This document shows positions 1 through 11,590 of a stretch of DNA of 64,000 nt, piece after piece. Position 1 is the stretch's first letter. Every line of letters starts with the position of its first letter. A program made the position numbers and the translations under genes. This stretch comes from Phymorhynchus buccinoides (taxonomy: Eukaryota; Mollusca; Gastropoda; Neogastropoda; Raphitomidae), in NCBI GenBank assembly GCA_017654935.2, contig CM065691.1:29459214-29523213 (forward strand), in the 5' to 3' direction. Below the pieces are notes generated by a model. The model made no database searches, was not told the origin of the DNA, and saw only the letters and a list, made by a program, of their open reading frames with translations.

Positions 1-140
1 TTCAGTCAAATTTGCCCATGAGACGAATGCTAGACATTAACGCTCGTCTCATGGGCAAAATGAGACTGAAATTTGCTTCATTTCATGAGATAATTGGGGT
101 GGGCTTCTTACCCGCCCATGCGCTTTTTACCCCGTCTTCC
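1..140. repeat. Foldback element family E, copy 1 (cut by window edge)
   Basis: Nested inverted repeats are visible: tttcagtcaaatttgcccat is mirrored by atgggcaaaatgagactgaa around a short loop. A tail reading gggcttcttacccgcccatg follows. The same arrangement recurs near 6500-6655, so this is an interspersed foldback element rather than a chance hairpin. Its left end lies outside the window. Confidence 0.7.
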
Positions 141-657
141 CCTATAGGCTATAATAAGGATGGGAATGAATTATAATAAGGTTATAAGAGCAAAACACTT
201 ATGAGATGTCTTGAATTCTGATCACTATCACAGATCGGTTTTCATTTCATCACCGTAATTTTTTTCCAAAAGTGATCAGCCTGATTTCCATACAAATCGA
301 TGGCCTTAGAAGATCACATAAACAGGTCAAATTCTATGACCCAATCATTTGTCTCCCTCTTTGCATTTGCAGATGAAGAGATGACTGAAGAAAGAAAGAA
401 TGAAAGAAAGAAAGAAGAAAGAAATGCAAATTCTAATGGGAAACAGAATAATAAATTAATTATGCAGAAGCGGATCCAAGCGAGAGGTTGGTCAAGAAAA
501 GGGATGGAGTGGGGGTACATGGGAGGGAAAAGGGGGTTAAACAAAGATAGAAATAGTGAGGCCAGGAGAGAGGATAATAATAGTGAAGTAAGGAAAGGTA
601 ACTCTCTCTGTAATTAATTAACTCCCTTCGTCCAAAGTTATTTTCGGAACCAATGAG
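141..657. other. Non-coding stretch, no gene seen
   Basis: Only a purine-rich patch (about 375-425, gaaagaaagaa repeats) stands out. The open frame at 300-617 is low complexity, rich in K, E, R and N, with no recognisable domain, so I do not call it a gene. Confidence 0.5.
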
Positions 658-737
658 CGACTTAGCGGGCTCTTTTGACCACCAGGGGGCATAACGCTCG
701 AGTGGGGCTAATCCTATCTATATATTTTGTTGGGGAT

Positions 738-771
<34 letters not shown>

Positions 772-879
772 GAGAGATGAGAGAAGAGACGAGGAGAGAG
801 AGAGAGAGATAGACGATCAGAGATGAGAGAGAGATAGAGAGAGAGAGGAATCCCACCCTATCTCTCTCTCTCTCTCTCT

Positions 880-916
<37 letters not shown>

Positions 917-1002
917 AACCCAACTAAGAAAATCGCCGTGTACGTGATAAGCCCCTAGTGGATTGACTGCCCCCTGGCGGTCAAATAATCGCCATAAGTC
1001 GA
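658..1002. repeat. Inverted-repeat element (family Q) with GA/CT core
   Basis: The left arm cgacttagcgggctc...ccaccagggggca is mirrored by the right arm tgccccctggcggtca...ataagtcg. Between them a (GA)n-rich block (about 738-845) is followed by a (CT)n block (about 860-913), so the interior is also self-complementary. This is a non-autonomous terminal-inverted-repeat element by structure. Superfamily not assigned. Confidence 0.7.
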
Positions 1003-1480
1003 CCATTCGCCTAGCAAAGCATAAGCAACAGCCACATTGAGACAGACCCAGGTTCATCCTCGAAAAAGGATGACCCAGGTCTGCCTATTGGCTACTGCAA
1101 AGAACACCTTTTGCAAGAGTGAATGCCCTTGGTGGGTGGGGGAAGATGGTTGAGTACTGACCAAACAAGGGTATAACTCTCGCCAATAACCCTATTTGAG
1201 GCCACTTAAATGGCTGCCTTTTGCAAGAGCGAATGCCCTTTCGGATACTGATTAACAAGGGCTCAACTCTTGCCGTCAAGGGCGTTAATAACCCTAGTTG
1301 CAGTGGCCAATATCAGTGACTATCACCCATACAGGAAAAGGGGTTAGGATTTCTTGATCCCAGCTCCACCCTTCCACCCAGCCTAGGAAGTTAAACAAAC
1401 AAACAAAGCAATAAAGTGTCAACAGAAAAGGAAGGTTGAAACACTGATTCGTCAATATATTTAGACCCCACCCCCTCTGT
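1003..1480. other. Non-coding, with a 41-bp hairpin and a short duplication
   Basis: Positions 1043-1083 form a near-perfect hairpin (cagacccaggttcatcc over ggatgacccaggtctg, loop tcgaaaaa). Two diverged copies of ttttgcaagagygaatgccctt lie at about 1109 and 1217. No coding evidence. Confidence 0.5.
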
Positions 1481-1483
1481 ATG

Positions 1484-1549
<66 letters not shown>

Positions 1550-1550
1550 G
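1481..1550. repeat. (GT)n microsatellite
   Basis: An almost pure GT dinucleotide run continuing into GTGC-rich sequence up to about 1580. The open frames through it on both strands are dinucleotide translations (CVCV or THTH) and are not genes. Confidence 0.9.
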
Positions 1551-1571
1551 TGCGTGTGCGTGTGCGTGCGT

Positions 1572-2055
1572 GTGCGTGTACACTTTGCTATAAATCTATT
1601 CATAAAGCTGCTCCATCTTACCTCTGTGACAATATTTCCATCTATACGCCAGCTCGCACTTTACGTTCAGTTTCTGACCCTCTTTCTCTCCAGATCCCTA
1701 GGTATAAGCTTTCAACTGTTGGTCGGCGCTCTTTTGCTGTCTCAGGACCGACCTCCTGGAACAAACTTCCGCTCTCCCTCCGTCAGCGACCGACTCTCTC
1801 TGCTTTCAAAGCTAACCTCAAAACCCACCTGTTCCCCCGTCATTAAAGCTCCTATCTCTTTATCTTCTCTCTCTTGCCATTAGGTCTGTTTCTGCTATAT
1901 TCCATTTATGTTATTTGTGTGTGTTCGCGTTGTATTGCGTTTGTGTTTGAATGCGCTTTGAATGCTAACGTGTGTGTGCGCTTTGATTTGATTTCTATCA
2001 AGATTCAGCGCCGTATAAATACTGTATGTTGTTGTTGTTGTTGTTGTTGTTGTTG
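1572..2055 (+). mobile_element. LINE 3' end remnant (ORF2 C-terminus plus 3' tail)
   Basis: About 1585-1845 translates to a peptide with the pattern RSFAVSGPTSWNKLPLSLRQ followed by a SAFKANLKTHLF ending. This is the C-terminal signature typical of non-LTR retrotransposon reverse-transcriptase proteins. It is followed by a 3' tail ending gcgccgtataaatactgt and a (GTT)n run. A second copy of the same 3' part lies at 40135-40432. 5'-truncated and non-functional. The clade (CR1/L2-like) is a guess. Confidence 0.75.
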
Positions 2056-2464
2056 TGTGTGTGTGTGTGTGTATGCGTGTGCGTGCGTGTGCGCGCGTGT
2101 GTATTTATGTATGCGTGCGTTACTTAACATGTCACCCTGAGACTCCCTTTTGCTCTTTTTTGCTCTCTCAGCAACACGGAACACATTCGGCTAACAACGG
2201 CATATATAGCAGGGTGTGCAAAGTAACACGATTTATTACCGAGCATCGTTCGGTTTTTCCTAATCCTCAGATTAAGGAGGATTTCTCAGGTGTGGGTACT
2301 GTTTCACCTGAAGAGGTTGTAGCTCGTTTCTGTCATTTCATTGACTAGTAAGCTTTAAAAATGTCGTTCACCGTCGTCGTCATCCCACCAACTCATCTCT
2401 TTATTTCCTCATCCCCCCCCCCCCCCTCCTTACGGGTCGCAAACTCGCCACACCCATTCATACA

Positions 2465-2582
2465 CGAATGAAAATCCGTTTAACGTCATCCGACCTGGAA
2501 CAGGTAAATGTGGAACATTTTTAAATGCATAGATAGTGGAACGATCGTGGAGGTACCGCAATACCAGGGAAGTCCCGGATTT
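2465..2582 (+). repeat. Interspersed repeat family R, copy 1
   Basis: A 120-bp unit running from gaaaatccgtttaacgtc through a GGAACAGG centre to ataccagggaagtcccgg. Diverged copies occur inverted at about 13250-13370 and direct at about 40436-40555, the last abutting a LINE 3' tail as this one nearly does. Confidence 0.65.
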
Positions 2583-2660
2583 GTAATGCGTATAGGTATG
2601 TATTCCATTCATACCCCGCCCACCAACTGTTTCTTATACTTACGCCGAGTAGACTATGCT

Positions 2661-2842
2661 TTTGTTTGTGGCACAAGCCACAAACCTATAACTCACTTTG
2701 TCGGTCTGTCGCGCTTCAAAGTGAGGCTCCAATATTGTCGCACTTCAAAGTGAGGCTGCACTTCAAATTGAGGCTGCTCTTTAAAATGATGTTTCGTTTT
2801 CAATTGTCGCACGCCACAAACGATTGCGAATCCGCGCTTGTT
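2661..2842 (+). repeat. Interspersed repeat family F, copy 1
   Basis: Starts tttgtttgtggcacaagcca, passes through repeated gcgcttcaaagtgaggct motifs, and ends acgattgcgaatccgcgctt. Two other copies are in this window (52776-53206, and inverted at 54155-54357). The internal 'cacttcaaattgaggct' motif varies in number between copies, giving length variation. Confidence 0.75.
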
Positions 2843-2929
2843 ATATTTGCGTTTTTGTTTTTTCTGTTTGTCTTTTTGTTAGGAATACTGATTAAAAAAC
2901 CACCAAAAAACAATATGAACAGATTTTGA

Positions 2930-3620
2930 GTTAATTTAGGTAAAACGTTTGGGTATTGTTCTAAAAGATGTTCTTTTCAAGTTGATTTTGGAATTGCATA
3001 TATTTGTTAAAACTTAATTTCATTCCTCAATGTTTTCTTGATTGGCAAGATTCTGAAATTGGTAAGAGCAGAATAAGTGATTTCGACTAGGGCATACATT
3101 TAGCCTACTTCAATAGAATGATCATTTGAGCAGAATAAAAAGGTAAGCCATGATCAGCATCACCATCGGTTGAATGTTGTTGTGCCCCCGTCTCTTTTCT
3201 GTTTTGCCAATGTCGTCTCAGTGCGTTCCCGTTTTAATATGTGCCCGTCTCCACGTGTCCCCAAACCTTAGGAAAGGGGTGCACTGCGTGAGGAACGCTC
3301 ACAGACAGGAACACAATGAGAGGGATATATAGAGACGGGGGTACATGGCTATGCAACACCCCCCCCCCTTCCCCGTCCCCACCCCATCCCGACCACACTT
3401 CTGCCTAACCCTTCCCCATTCGACCTTCTCGAGTCTCTCCCAGGGAAATTCCTCGCCGATTGACTTGTCTTCGCTTCTCCCTAATCCGCGCCCAGTAATC
3501 CGATCCAGCCCGTTTAAAGCCAACGGGATCTGCCTGGCTGGTCACCGAACACGGAAGACACGGGAGACAGCCTAGTTATCAGCGCGAGTCATCAGCACGT
3601 ACAAGCTGGGAGAGGGGCTA
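2930..3620. other. Non-coding stretch, nothing recognised
   Basis: No repeat family, domain or splice-compatible exon was recognised. The frame at 3345-3575 is proline/serine-rich low complexity. Confidence 0.4.
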
Positions 3621-3621
3621 C

Positions 3622-3693
3622 TTTTCACGCTCGCGAGGTGTCGTTTTGCTGCTCAGAAGCGTTACGCATCACGATAGGGACAACGTTCACCCG

Positions 3694-3762
<69 letters not shown>

Positions 3763-5040
3763 ACCCCCCCCCCCCCCCTTACTTTGCGAGGAAGAGGTGT
3801 AGATAGATACAAAGGGATCGGTGTTTTGTCAAAAAAACAAAAACATAAGGGTCCACGACCAATTGGACGATAATCTCATCTTCTCCTAAAAAATAAAAAT
3901 GGGGACAGAGACCACCCTCCTGTTTTTCACGCTCGCGAGGTGTCGTTTTGTGCTCGGAAGCGTTACGCATCACGATAGTGACAACGTGCACCCCCCTTTG
4001 CTTTGCGAGGAAGAGGTGTAGATAAATATAAAGAGACCGGTGTTTTGTCAATAGAAAAAAAAGGGGACAGAGACCACCCTCCTGTTTTTTTACGCTCGCG
4101 AAGTGTCGTTTCGCGAGGTGCTGCTCGGAAGTGTTACGCATCACGATAGTGACAACGTGCACCCCCCTTTGCTTTGCGAGGAAGAGGTGTAGATAAATAT
4201 AAAGGGACCGGTGTTTTGTCAAAAGAGGGGACAGAGACCACCCTCCTGTTTTTTTACGCTCGCGAAGTGTCGTTTTGCTGCTCGGAAGTGTTACGCATCA
4301 CGATAGTGACAACGTGCACCCCCCTTTGCTTTGCGAGGAAGAGGTGTAGATAAATATAAAGGGACCGGTGTTTTGTCAAAAGAGGGGACAGAGACCACCC
4401 TCCTGTTTTTTTACGCTCGCGAAGTGTCGTTTTGCTGCTCGGAAGTGTTACGCATCACGATAGTGACAACGTGCACCCCCCTTTGCTTTGCGAGGAAGAG
4501 GTGTAGATAAATATAAAGGGACCGGTGTTTTGTCAAAAGAGGGGACAGAGACCACCCTCCTGTTTTTTTACGCTCGCGAAGTGTCGTTTTGCTGCTCGGA
4601 AGTGTTACGCATCACGATAGTGACAACGTGCACCCCCCTTTGCTTTGCGAGGAAGAGGTGTAGATAAATATAAAGGGACCGGTGTTTTGTCAAAAGAGGG
4701 GACAGAGACCACCCTCCTGGGTTTTTTACGCTCGCGAGGTGTCGTTTTGCTGCTCGGAAGTGTTACGCATCACGATAGTGACAACGTGCACCCCCCTTTG
4801 CTTTGCGAGGAAGAGGTGTAGATAAATATAAAGGGACCGGTGTTTTGTCAAAAGAGGGGACAGAGACCACCCTCCTGGGTTTTTTACGCTCGCGAGGTGT
4901 CGTTTTGCTGCTCGGAAGCGTTACGCATCACGATAGTGACAACGTTGACTCCCTTTACTTTGCGAGGAAGAGGTGCAGATAAATACAAAGGGACTGGTGT
5001 TTTGTCACACACAAAAAGGGACAGAGACCACCCTCCTGTT
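3622..5040. repeat. Tandem satellite, about 157-bp monomer, about 9 copies
   Basis: Monomers begin near acgctcgcgaagtgtcg at about 3628, 3929, 4092, 4256, 4413, 4570, 4729 and 4887. Each contains ttacgcatcacgatagtgac, a C-run before tttgctttgcgagg, and gggacagagaccaccctcct. The central copies are nearly identical, the flanking ones more diverged. In the first copy the C-run has grown to about 85 C (3694-3778). Frames through the array (for example 3779-4222 minus) are repeat translations. Confidence 0.95.
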
Positions 5041-5189
5041 TGTCAGATCGTTGTCTCCGGGGGAAACAAAACAGGTGCCGGCATTGTTCGGTCGTTGTCG
5101 TAGGTCGCCGCGGAGTCAAAGCGTGGAGAAATTCTGTCTTGATCCTCTGTTGAAGAAGCTATGCGAGCTATCATCGGCAATCTTGTACG

Positions 5190-5437
5190 TTAGTATTATT
5201 AGTTATTTTATTATTATTAGGTACTTTATAGTCACAGAGGCGTCTCTGTGAAATTCGGGTTGCTCCCACCTGGAGAGCGCGTCGCAGCCAGAGGCGCACC
5301 ACCCAATGTTTGTTTTTTGTTTGTTTGTTTTTTGCATGCGATTTTTGTCACTTTTTTTTTTACCCAGGTTCGAATTCGAGTTTACTTGACACGAAGCGAA
5401 CGCGCTACCACTGTGCCACTCTACGCGCAAAAAAAGT
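5190..5437 (-). mobile_element. tRNA-headed SINE (family H), nearly complete, minus strand
   Basis: Read on the minus strand it begins with a Pol III-type head: A-box-like tggcacagtggtagcgcg and B-box-like gaattcgaacc. A body follows containing gacgcgctctccaggtggga and gcaacccgaatttcacagag, then an AAT-rich tail. Other pieces are at 22139-22205 plus 22861-23130, and at 63634-63950. The body resembles SINEs I recall from gastropod genomes; that link is from memory. Confidence 0.8.
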
Positions 5438-5689
5438 CTCCTCCCCCCCTCATGTCTACGGCCTTCAGTCTCAAAGTCTGCTTTTTTCAGTTTGATAAAA
5501 TAACCCTAAGCTGATCCTAGCCCTATCTCTTCCCCCAAAATGGCAGTATGTTGCTTCTCGTTGAAAATGTCCAATGCAAAAAATTGAGGGTGGGTGGATG
5601 GGGGTGACCAAAGTACAAGACATGCAGCCCCATCTACCATCTACCCCAAGCGACCTTTCCTTGGTCGGAAAGTTTTGACAGGTTCAATT

Positions 5690-5808
5690 CAATTCAATTC
5701 CAATTTTTTTTTTATTCATTAAAAAAAACTAGCTTAAAATGGAACATTTTCTTCCACAACATGTGCAGCAGATTGAACTAAAACGAGTACATTAAATCAA
5801 TTATTAAG

Positions 5809-5889
<81 letters not shown>
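5690..5889. repeat. TCAAT pentamer tail and (CA)n microsatellite
   Basis: Four tcaat units at about 5690 precede an A/T-rich stretch, which looks like the 3' tail of an inverted retroelement. A pure (CA)n run occupies about 5812-5889. Confidence 0.75.
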
Positions 5890-5891
<2 letters not shown>

Positions 5892-6499
5892 TGTACATAA
5901 TTTGAGAATTATACATAAATTAGAGAATTACAGTTATCCTACTTGTTTAGCTCGGTGGGCTATGTGGGATTTCTGACGCACAAAGAAGGGTTTCTTAATG
6001 ATAATATCTTATCATTGCTCTGTCATCACGTAGAGCGTTTACTGCCTAAAGTTATCGATTGGCAAAGACTGAAACTGAAGAAGAAAAAAGTCATATGCTG
6101 AAGACATCATTTCTATTATTGGTACTACTTCCGGTTTGTGGCCTACGACTGTGCTGGTTAACAATATTATTATGTGCACCCACGATCTTATCAAAGTATC
6201 GTTACTTTGGTCATTCATTTTGTTACTCGTTGTTTTATGTTCATAAGCAAGCACGTGCGCGCGACACACACACTTAATCGCAACCTCCCACCCCCCCCCA
6301 CCCCACCTCATCCCACAGGCAACTACTCTTCAAGCACATCACACACACACACACACACACACACTACCGACATCACTCTGTTTTGATGTTCGATTGTTTA
6401 ACTATGTGTGTACTTTTTGTTTTATATTTCTGTGCCCCAAGTGGGTATGAAATAAAACATTTGCCTTGCCTTGCCTTGCCTTGGTAAGACGAGGTAATA
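5890..6499. other. Non-coding, ending in a (CTTGC)n tail
   Basis: No gene recognised. A short (CA)n tract is near 6343-6364. At 6440-6482, aaataaaacatttgccttgc followed by repeated CTTGC looks like the 3' end of a plus-strand retroelement. Confidence 0.5.
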
Positions 6500-6655
6500 A
6501 AAAAAAAAGCCCATGCCAATTATCTCATGAAATAAAGGACTTTCAGTCACATTTTACTAACACTCGTCTCATGGGCAAATTTGACTGAAATTGTGTTTTA
6601 TTTCGTGAGATAATTGGCATGGGCTTCTTACCCGCCCATCGGCTTTTTACCCCTA
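6500..6655. repeat. Foldback element family E, copy 2
   Basis: The left arm gcccatgccaattatctcat is mirrored by atttcgtgagataattggca. Inside, tttcagtcac...actcgtctcatgggcaaa matches the element at position 1. A common tail cttcttacccgcccatcggc ends the element. Confidence 0.75.
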
Positions 6656-6959
6656 CTACTATGACTACTACCACCACCACCACTTCAACCAACCTCCACT
6701 AACCCTCCCATGCAGTAGGCCCTAATAAAGTTGCTCAACCCTATGCTTCTCCCTTTACCCCCCCCCCCCCCAAGCCTTCCCACCGTCACCCGCCCTCTCC
6801 GACACCCAAGCCGTGAAGTTCAAATCCATTAGGGCCCATAAAGTGTAACCGGGCCAGGGACTAACAAGAGCAAGGTAGGCATGCCATATATCAGCCCTCC
6901 CCTCCGTGTCTACGTGTCATGGATGACCATAAACTTCACCGAAGACCTGACACCTGAGC

Positions 6960-8425
6960 TCATCCGCTTTTCGTCTTCTTCTGGCCCTTCTTCTTGTTTC
7001 TTCTTCTTCTGGTACGTCTTCTTCTTCTTGTTCTTGTTCTCCTCCTCCCCTTCCTCCTTCTTCTGGTCCTTCTTCTTCTCCTCCTCCCTCTTCTTGTTCT
7101 CCTCCTCCTCCTTCTTCTTTTGTTCTCCTGGTCCTTCTTCTCCTCCTCCTCCTCCTTCTTCTTGTTGTTCTTCTGGTCCTTCTTCTTGTTCTCCTCCTCC
7201 TTCTTCTTGTTGTTCTTCTGGTCCTTCTTCTTGTTCTCCTCCTCCTTCTTCTTGTTGTTCTTCTGGTCCTTCTTCTTGTTCTCCTCCTCCTTCTTCTTGT
7301 TGTTCTTCTGGTCCTTCTTCTTGTTCTCCTCCTCCTTCTTCTTGTTGTTCTTCTGGTCCTTCTTCTTGTTCTCCTCCTCCTTCTTTTTGTTCTTCTGGTC
7401 CTTCTTCTTGTTCTCCTCCTTCTTCTTTTTGTTCTTCTGGTACTTCTCCTCCTCTTCCTTCTTCTTGTTCTCCTCCTCCTCCTTCTTGTTCTTCTGGTCC
7501 TTCTTCTTGTTCTCCTCCTTCTTCCTCTTTTTGTTCTTCTGGTCCTTCTCCTCCTCCTCCTTGTTCTCCTCCTCCTTCTTCTTGTTCTCCTCCTCCTCCG
7601 TCTTGTTCTCCTCCTCCTCCTTCTTGTTCTCCTCCTCCTTCTTGTTCTCCTCCTCCTCCTTCTTGTTCTTCTGGTACTTCTTCTTCTTCTTCTTCTTCGT
7701 GTTCTCCTCCTCCTCCTTCTTGTTCTTCTCCTCCTCCTCACCCTTCTTCTTGTTCTTCTTCTTGTTCTTCTGCTATTGACTTCTTGTTCTCCTCCTCCTC
7801 CTTCTTGTTCTTCTCCTCCTCCTTCCCCTTCTTCTTCTTCTTGTTCTCCTCCTCCTCCTTCTTCTTGTTCTTCTCCTCCTCCTCACCCTTCTTCTTCTTC
7901 TCCTCCTCCTTCTTCTTCTTGTTCTTCGCCTCCTCCTCACCCTTCTTCTTGTTCTTCTTCTGGTCCTTATTCCTCTTCTTGTTCTTCTGCTATTGACTTC
8001 TTGTTCTCCTCCTCCTCTTTCTTTTTCTTATTCTTCTCCTCCTCCTCACCCATCCCCTTGTTCTTCTGGTCCTTATTCTTCTTGTTGTTCTTCTGCTATC
8101 GACTTCTTGTTCTCCTCCTCCTTATTCTTCTTGTTATCCTCCTCCTCCTCCCCCTTCTTCTTGTTCTTCTTCTGGTCCTTCTTCTTCTTCTTGTTCTTCT
8201 GCTATTGACTGCTTGTTCTTCTTGTTCTCCTCCTCTTCCTGAGGCCCCCCCCCCCCTTCTTCTTCTTCTGGTGCTTATTCTTGTTGTTGTTCTTCTTCTA
8301 CCTCTACTGACTTCTTCTTCGTGTTCTATTCTTCCTCTTCCTCCCCTTTTTCTTCTTGTTCTTCTGGCCCTTCTTCTTTTTCTGGAACCCGTCCCCCTTT
8401 TTTCTTTTTCTTCGTTATTGTTAAT
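6960..8425. repeat. Giant polypyrimidine (CTT/CTC) tract, about 1.46 kb
   Basis: Almost every base is C or T with periodic G (cttcttctt, ctcctcctc, ttgttcttctggtcc). Within it are about five copies of a 45-bp unit (about 7150-7380) and four copies of a tgctaytgac-containing unit at about 7771, 7988, 8094 and 8200, spaced about 107 or 217 bp. Long open frames on both strands (Arg-rich on minus, Ser/Pro/Cys- or Phe/Leu-rich on plus) are by-products of the triplet repeat and have no domain. Confidence 0.95.
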
Positions 8426-8610
8426 GATGTTGTTCTTATTATTCTTCACTCCTCCAAGGAGCTAACGATGTTGACCTTTGTCTGTCCTTTTGTCTATCTG
8501 TTTGACTGTTTAGCTAAAAATTACCAACGGATTTTAACTGGATTTGTTAAAGGATTAGAGTATCATCTAAAGCATTTTTACTTCCCATCAAATTTAACAA
8601 GAACCTAAAA

Positions 8611-8611
<1 letters not shown>

Positions 8612-8674
<63 letters not shown>
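8612..8674. repeat. (CT)n microsatellite
   Basis: A pure CT dinucleotide run of more than 60 bp. Confidence 0.95.
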
Positions 8675-8677
<3 letters not shown>

Positions 8678-8679
8678 TG

Positions 8680-9027
8680 CCTATTCTGAATTTAGTAGTA
8701 TTTCTTTTCTTTCTTTTTTCTCATTCGATATTGCCCCTACCCCGCTGTTCCGTTTAACATGGGCAGATGGCCCAGTTCATTAATCCATTGTTCTCTCTCT
8801 GTCTGTCTCTGTTTATGCTATACTACTTATAAACAGTCTACCAGTTGTGCGGACAGACCTAAATAGACCAGATACACAGATAGATAGATAGAGAGATACA
8901 AATAAAAACATAACCACCTATAAGGCGGAGGAGGGGTGGGGTGGGCACGTCAGTGGTTGCTCTCGAGCAAGAATAGAACACTTAAACTACACTTCGAAAC
9001 AAAAGGCTAGCTACTTACTACGCACCC

Positions 9028-9059
<32 letters not shown>

Positions 9060-10600
9060 TTTCTCTGGGACAGGAACTGGGGCCATGGAACCAGCTTTTC
9101 AGTACAAATTCAAGGTGACTATTTTGTTTGAGAAGTTTTGCTACTGCTCTGTTTTCTGTGGAAATGTACTAATGATGTCTCACCCAGAACATACAAACGG
9201 CTATTTAGTACTTGGTTTTTGGATCATACCGACAGAGAAATGCTTCATCATCAGTCACGATGTCCTAGATGCCGGCTGACTTCTCGCCATCAAATATGTT
9301 GTGTAGTTTGGGTGCATCATTCGACCCTACCCCATCTCTGCTCTTCAGTAAAATAGTGGGTTATAACGTTTCCACATACTCAGATGTTCTAGCAAGATGT
9401 TTTAGCAAGGCTTCTTGATGAAATACTCATTATGTTTTCCACCTCATCAGCACTTATTCCGGAGATCATTTCCTACAAGAGGCCTTGCATTGGCTATGGT
9501 CTTAACAAGTCACTTGATGATTGTAACGGTTGCTTTCTTCTAACGTTCTTCTGCTAAACTGAAAATTCTTGAGTCCGTTGTAAACGTTTATATATCTGAC
9601 CGCGCAGGGTCTCAAAAACAATTTATAAGCATCTATTACCTTTGTTTGAATGTCTGTCCTTGAGCATAAATGCACTTGTTTATAGATAGAAAATCTCGGC
9701 ATTGAAGAAATGTTCACAGCTTGGGATCAACGTTCACTTGGGACATTTTGCTTTGCTCAATGGCTATGATCATGGTGGAGAATAATTAAAAATTGCAACG
9801 TAATGGTCTGTCTCATGACACTATTTACATTTTTGTGAAATTACCAGAATCTTCACATTGCAAAATGTAATGAGGAGGCCCTCGTATATATATATATATA
9901 TATATATTATTTCAGTGTATGGTTTTTTTCCGAGGCCCTCGTATATGTTTTCAGTGTATGTGTTTGTTCATGTGTAGTTGCCTTCTATGAGTCTCAGTGT
10001 TTATTACGGTATGCGAGTGTATTTTTGCATTTGTAATGTGGGCTACGTCTGTATCAATGTGAAATCTGCATATCTAGATCATGCGATAACTTTCAGCCTA
10101 CAGAACTGTCGAATGTTAGTAGGCTACGAAAAATACTGAGTGTCAAATCCCAGCCAAAACATCGAGAGACGGCCTAGCCTACAGAAACAGCCTATAGACA
10201 GACATCAGACAAAGTAACATAGGATTACTCACAGACACACAGACAGATAAACAGACACACTGACAACGAGACAGAGACGACAAAAAGATGTCCATACACA
10301 CAGACAGACAGACACAAAGACAGACTTAGCGCGACACTGAGATCGCGTTTCGGTGATCGAGTTAACCCTCCTTCCAGCCTCCCGAGGGAAATCTGGGCTT
10401 TTGGTTGGCCAGATAACATCGGCACTGTTCAGCACAGGCAAGCTTTGAAGGTTTGGGCATCATTGCTGGCACAATTTGTCACCATCACCACCTAAACTCA
10501 CCCCTATAGTCGCCCCCTCAGCCCCCTTTGTCAGAACGCGTCGTCACATCTCTCTTTATTTCTCTATCAGCCATTTGTTTCCTTTTAGTCGATGTTCAAC
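8680..10600. other. Intergenic, no gene recognised
   Basis: Contains a C-run followed by (AC)n (about 9024-9057), a (TA)n run (about 9891-9908), and a short direct duplication gaggccctcgtatat at about 9876 and 9932, each followed by tttcagtgtatg. No frame has a recognisable domain. Confidence 0.5.
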
Positions 10601-10609
10601 TGAGGCTGT

Positions 10610-10610
<1 letters not shown>

Positions 10611-10678
<68 letters not shown>
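10611..10678. repeat. (CT)n microsatellite
   Basis: A pure CT run of about 68 bp. The Ser/Leu frames through it are not genes. Confidence 0.95.
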
Positions 10679-10679
<1 letters not shown>

Positions 10680-11204
10680 GCACATCAGTTTATCTCTACC
10701 CAAAACAAGAACTAAAGAAGAACATTAACATTTATACGTGACATGTTGCTATTGTCTTATGCTCGCACTTACGAACACCCATCTAACGCTGTCACCCCTC
10801 TCTCCTTCTTCCGTATCATATTCACACATAACACTCTTTTCTTCACACTCTTCATTTCTGCCACCCTCTCTCTTAATCGCCTAAATCCCAATGTGATGTT
10901 TTGACACAAACGATGACAGGACAGGCATTAAATTGCCAATACCTTGTCAACTCTCCCACCCCATCCACACCTTCCACCCGTCTAATCTACATCACCATCT
11001 TTTTTCCACCACCACCACCACCACCTCAATGCAGCCCGCCAACACCTCCATCATCCATACTCTTTTGTTATTGATGCACTGTTCCATAGAAAGGCAACTT
11101 TTCCTGAAAAGAAAACAAAGCAACCCCCCCCCCCCCCCCACCACAAAAAAGCGAACTCAATGAGCTGTGTAGGTGGAGCTATGATCCTTAGCCCTTGTGA
11201 CACC

Positions 11205-11490
11205 AGGTCAGAAAGGCTAGATATATTTCCATTTGAAGGCAGTTTATTAGCAAAGGCAAACTCACTCAAAAGCTAGATACATTTCCATTTGAAGGCAGTT
11301 TATTAGCAAAGGAAAACTCACCCCCAAAGGCAAATACATTTTACCATCTCTGACCAGGTAGTCTTCCATTTGAAGGCAGTATTTCTTTTGCAACGGCAAA
11401 CTCACTCCCAAAGGCTACATAAATTTACACTCTCTGACCAGACAGTCTTCCATTTGAAAGCAGTTTATTAGCAACGGCAAACTCATTCAC
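11205..11490. repeat. Imperfect tandem repeat, 4 copies
   Basis: The motif tccatttgaaggcagtttat followed by tagcaaaggcaaactcac recurs at about 11229, 11284, 11366 and 11449, spaced 55-83 bp because the inter-copy segments vary. Two copies also share ctctgaccagrtagtctt. Confidence 0.85.
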
Positions 11491-11494
11491 TCTT

Positions 11495-11534
11495 TCTCTC
11501 TGTTTCTGTCTCTCTCTGTCTCTCTCTCTGTCTC

Positions 11535-11588
<54 letters not shown>
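11495..11588. repeat. (CT)n / TCTG microsatellite
   Basis: Interrupted gtctctctct units passing into pure CT, immediately after the preceding tandem repeat. Confidence 0.9.

Positions 11589-11590
<2 letters not shown>

Noticed and set aside
3646..3873. Proline-rich 75-aa protein
   Set aside because: Encoded by the poly-C run in the first satellite monomer.
3779..4222. 147-aa minus-strand frame
   Set aside because: Translation of the 157-bp satellite; no domain.
6917..7741. 274-aa Arg-rich open frame on the minus strand
   Set aside because: It is the purine-strand translation of the CTT/CTC tract (RRRRRRT repeats), with no domain and no splice or start context.
6881..7996. 371-aa Ser/Pro/Cys-rich open frame on the plus strand
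   Set aside because: Triplet-repeat translation of the pyrimidine tract. Stop codons are simply absent from such sequence.
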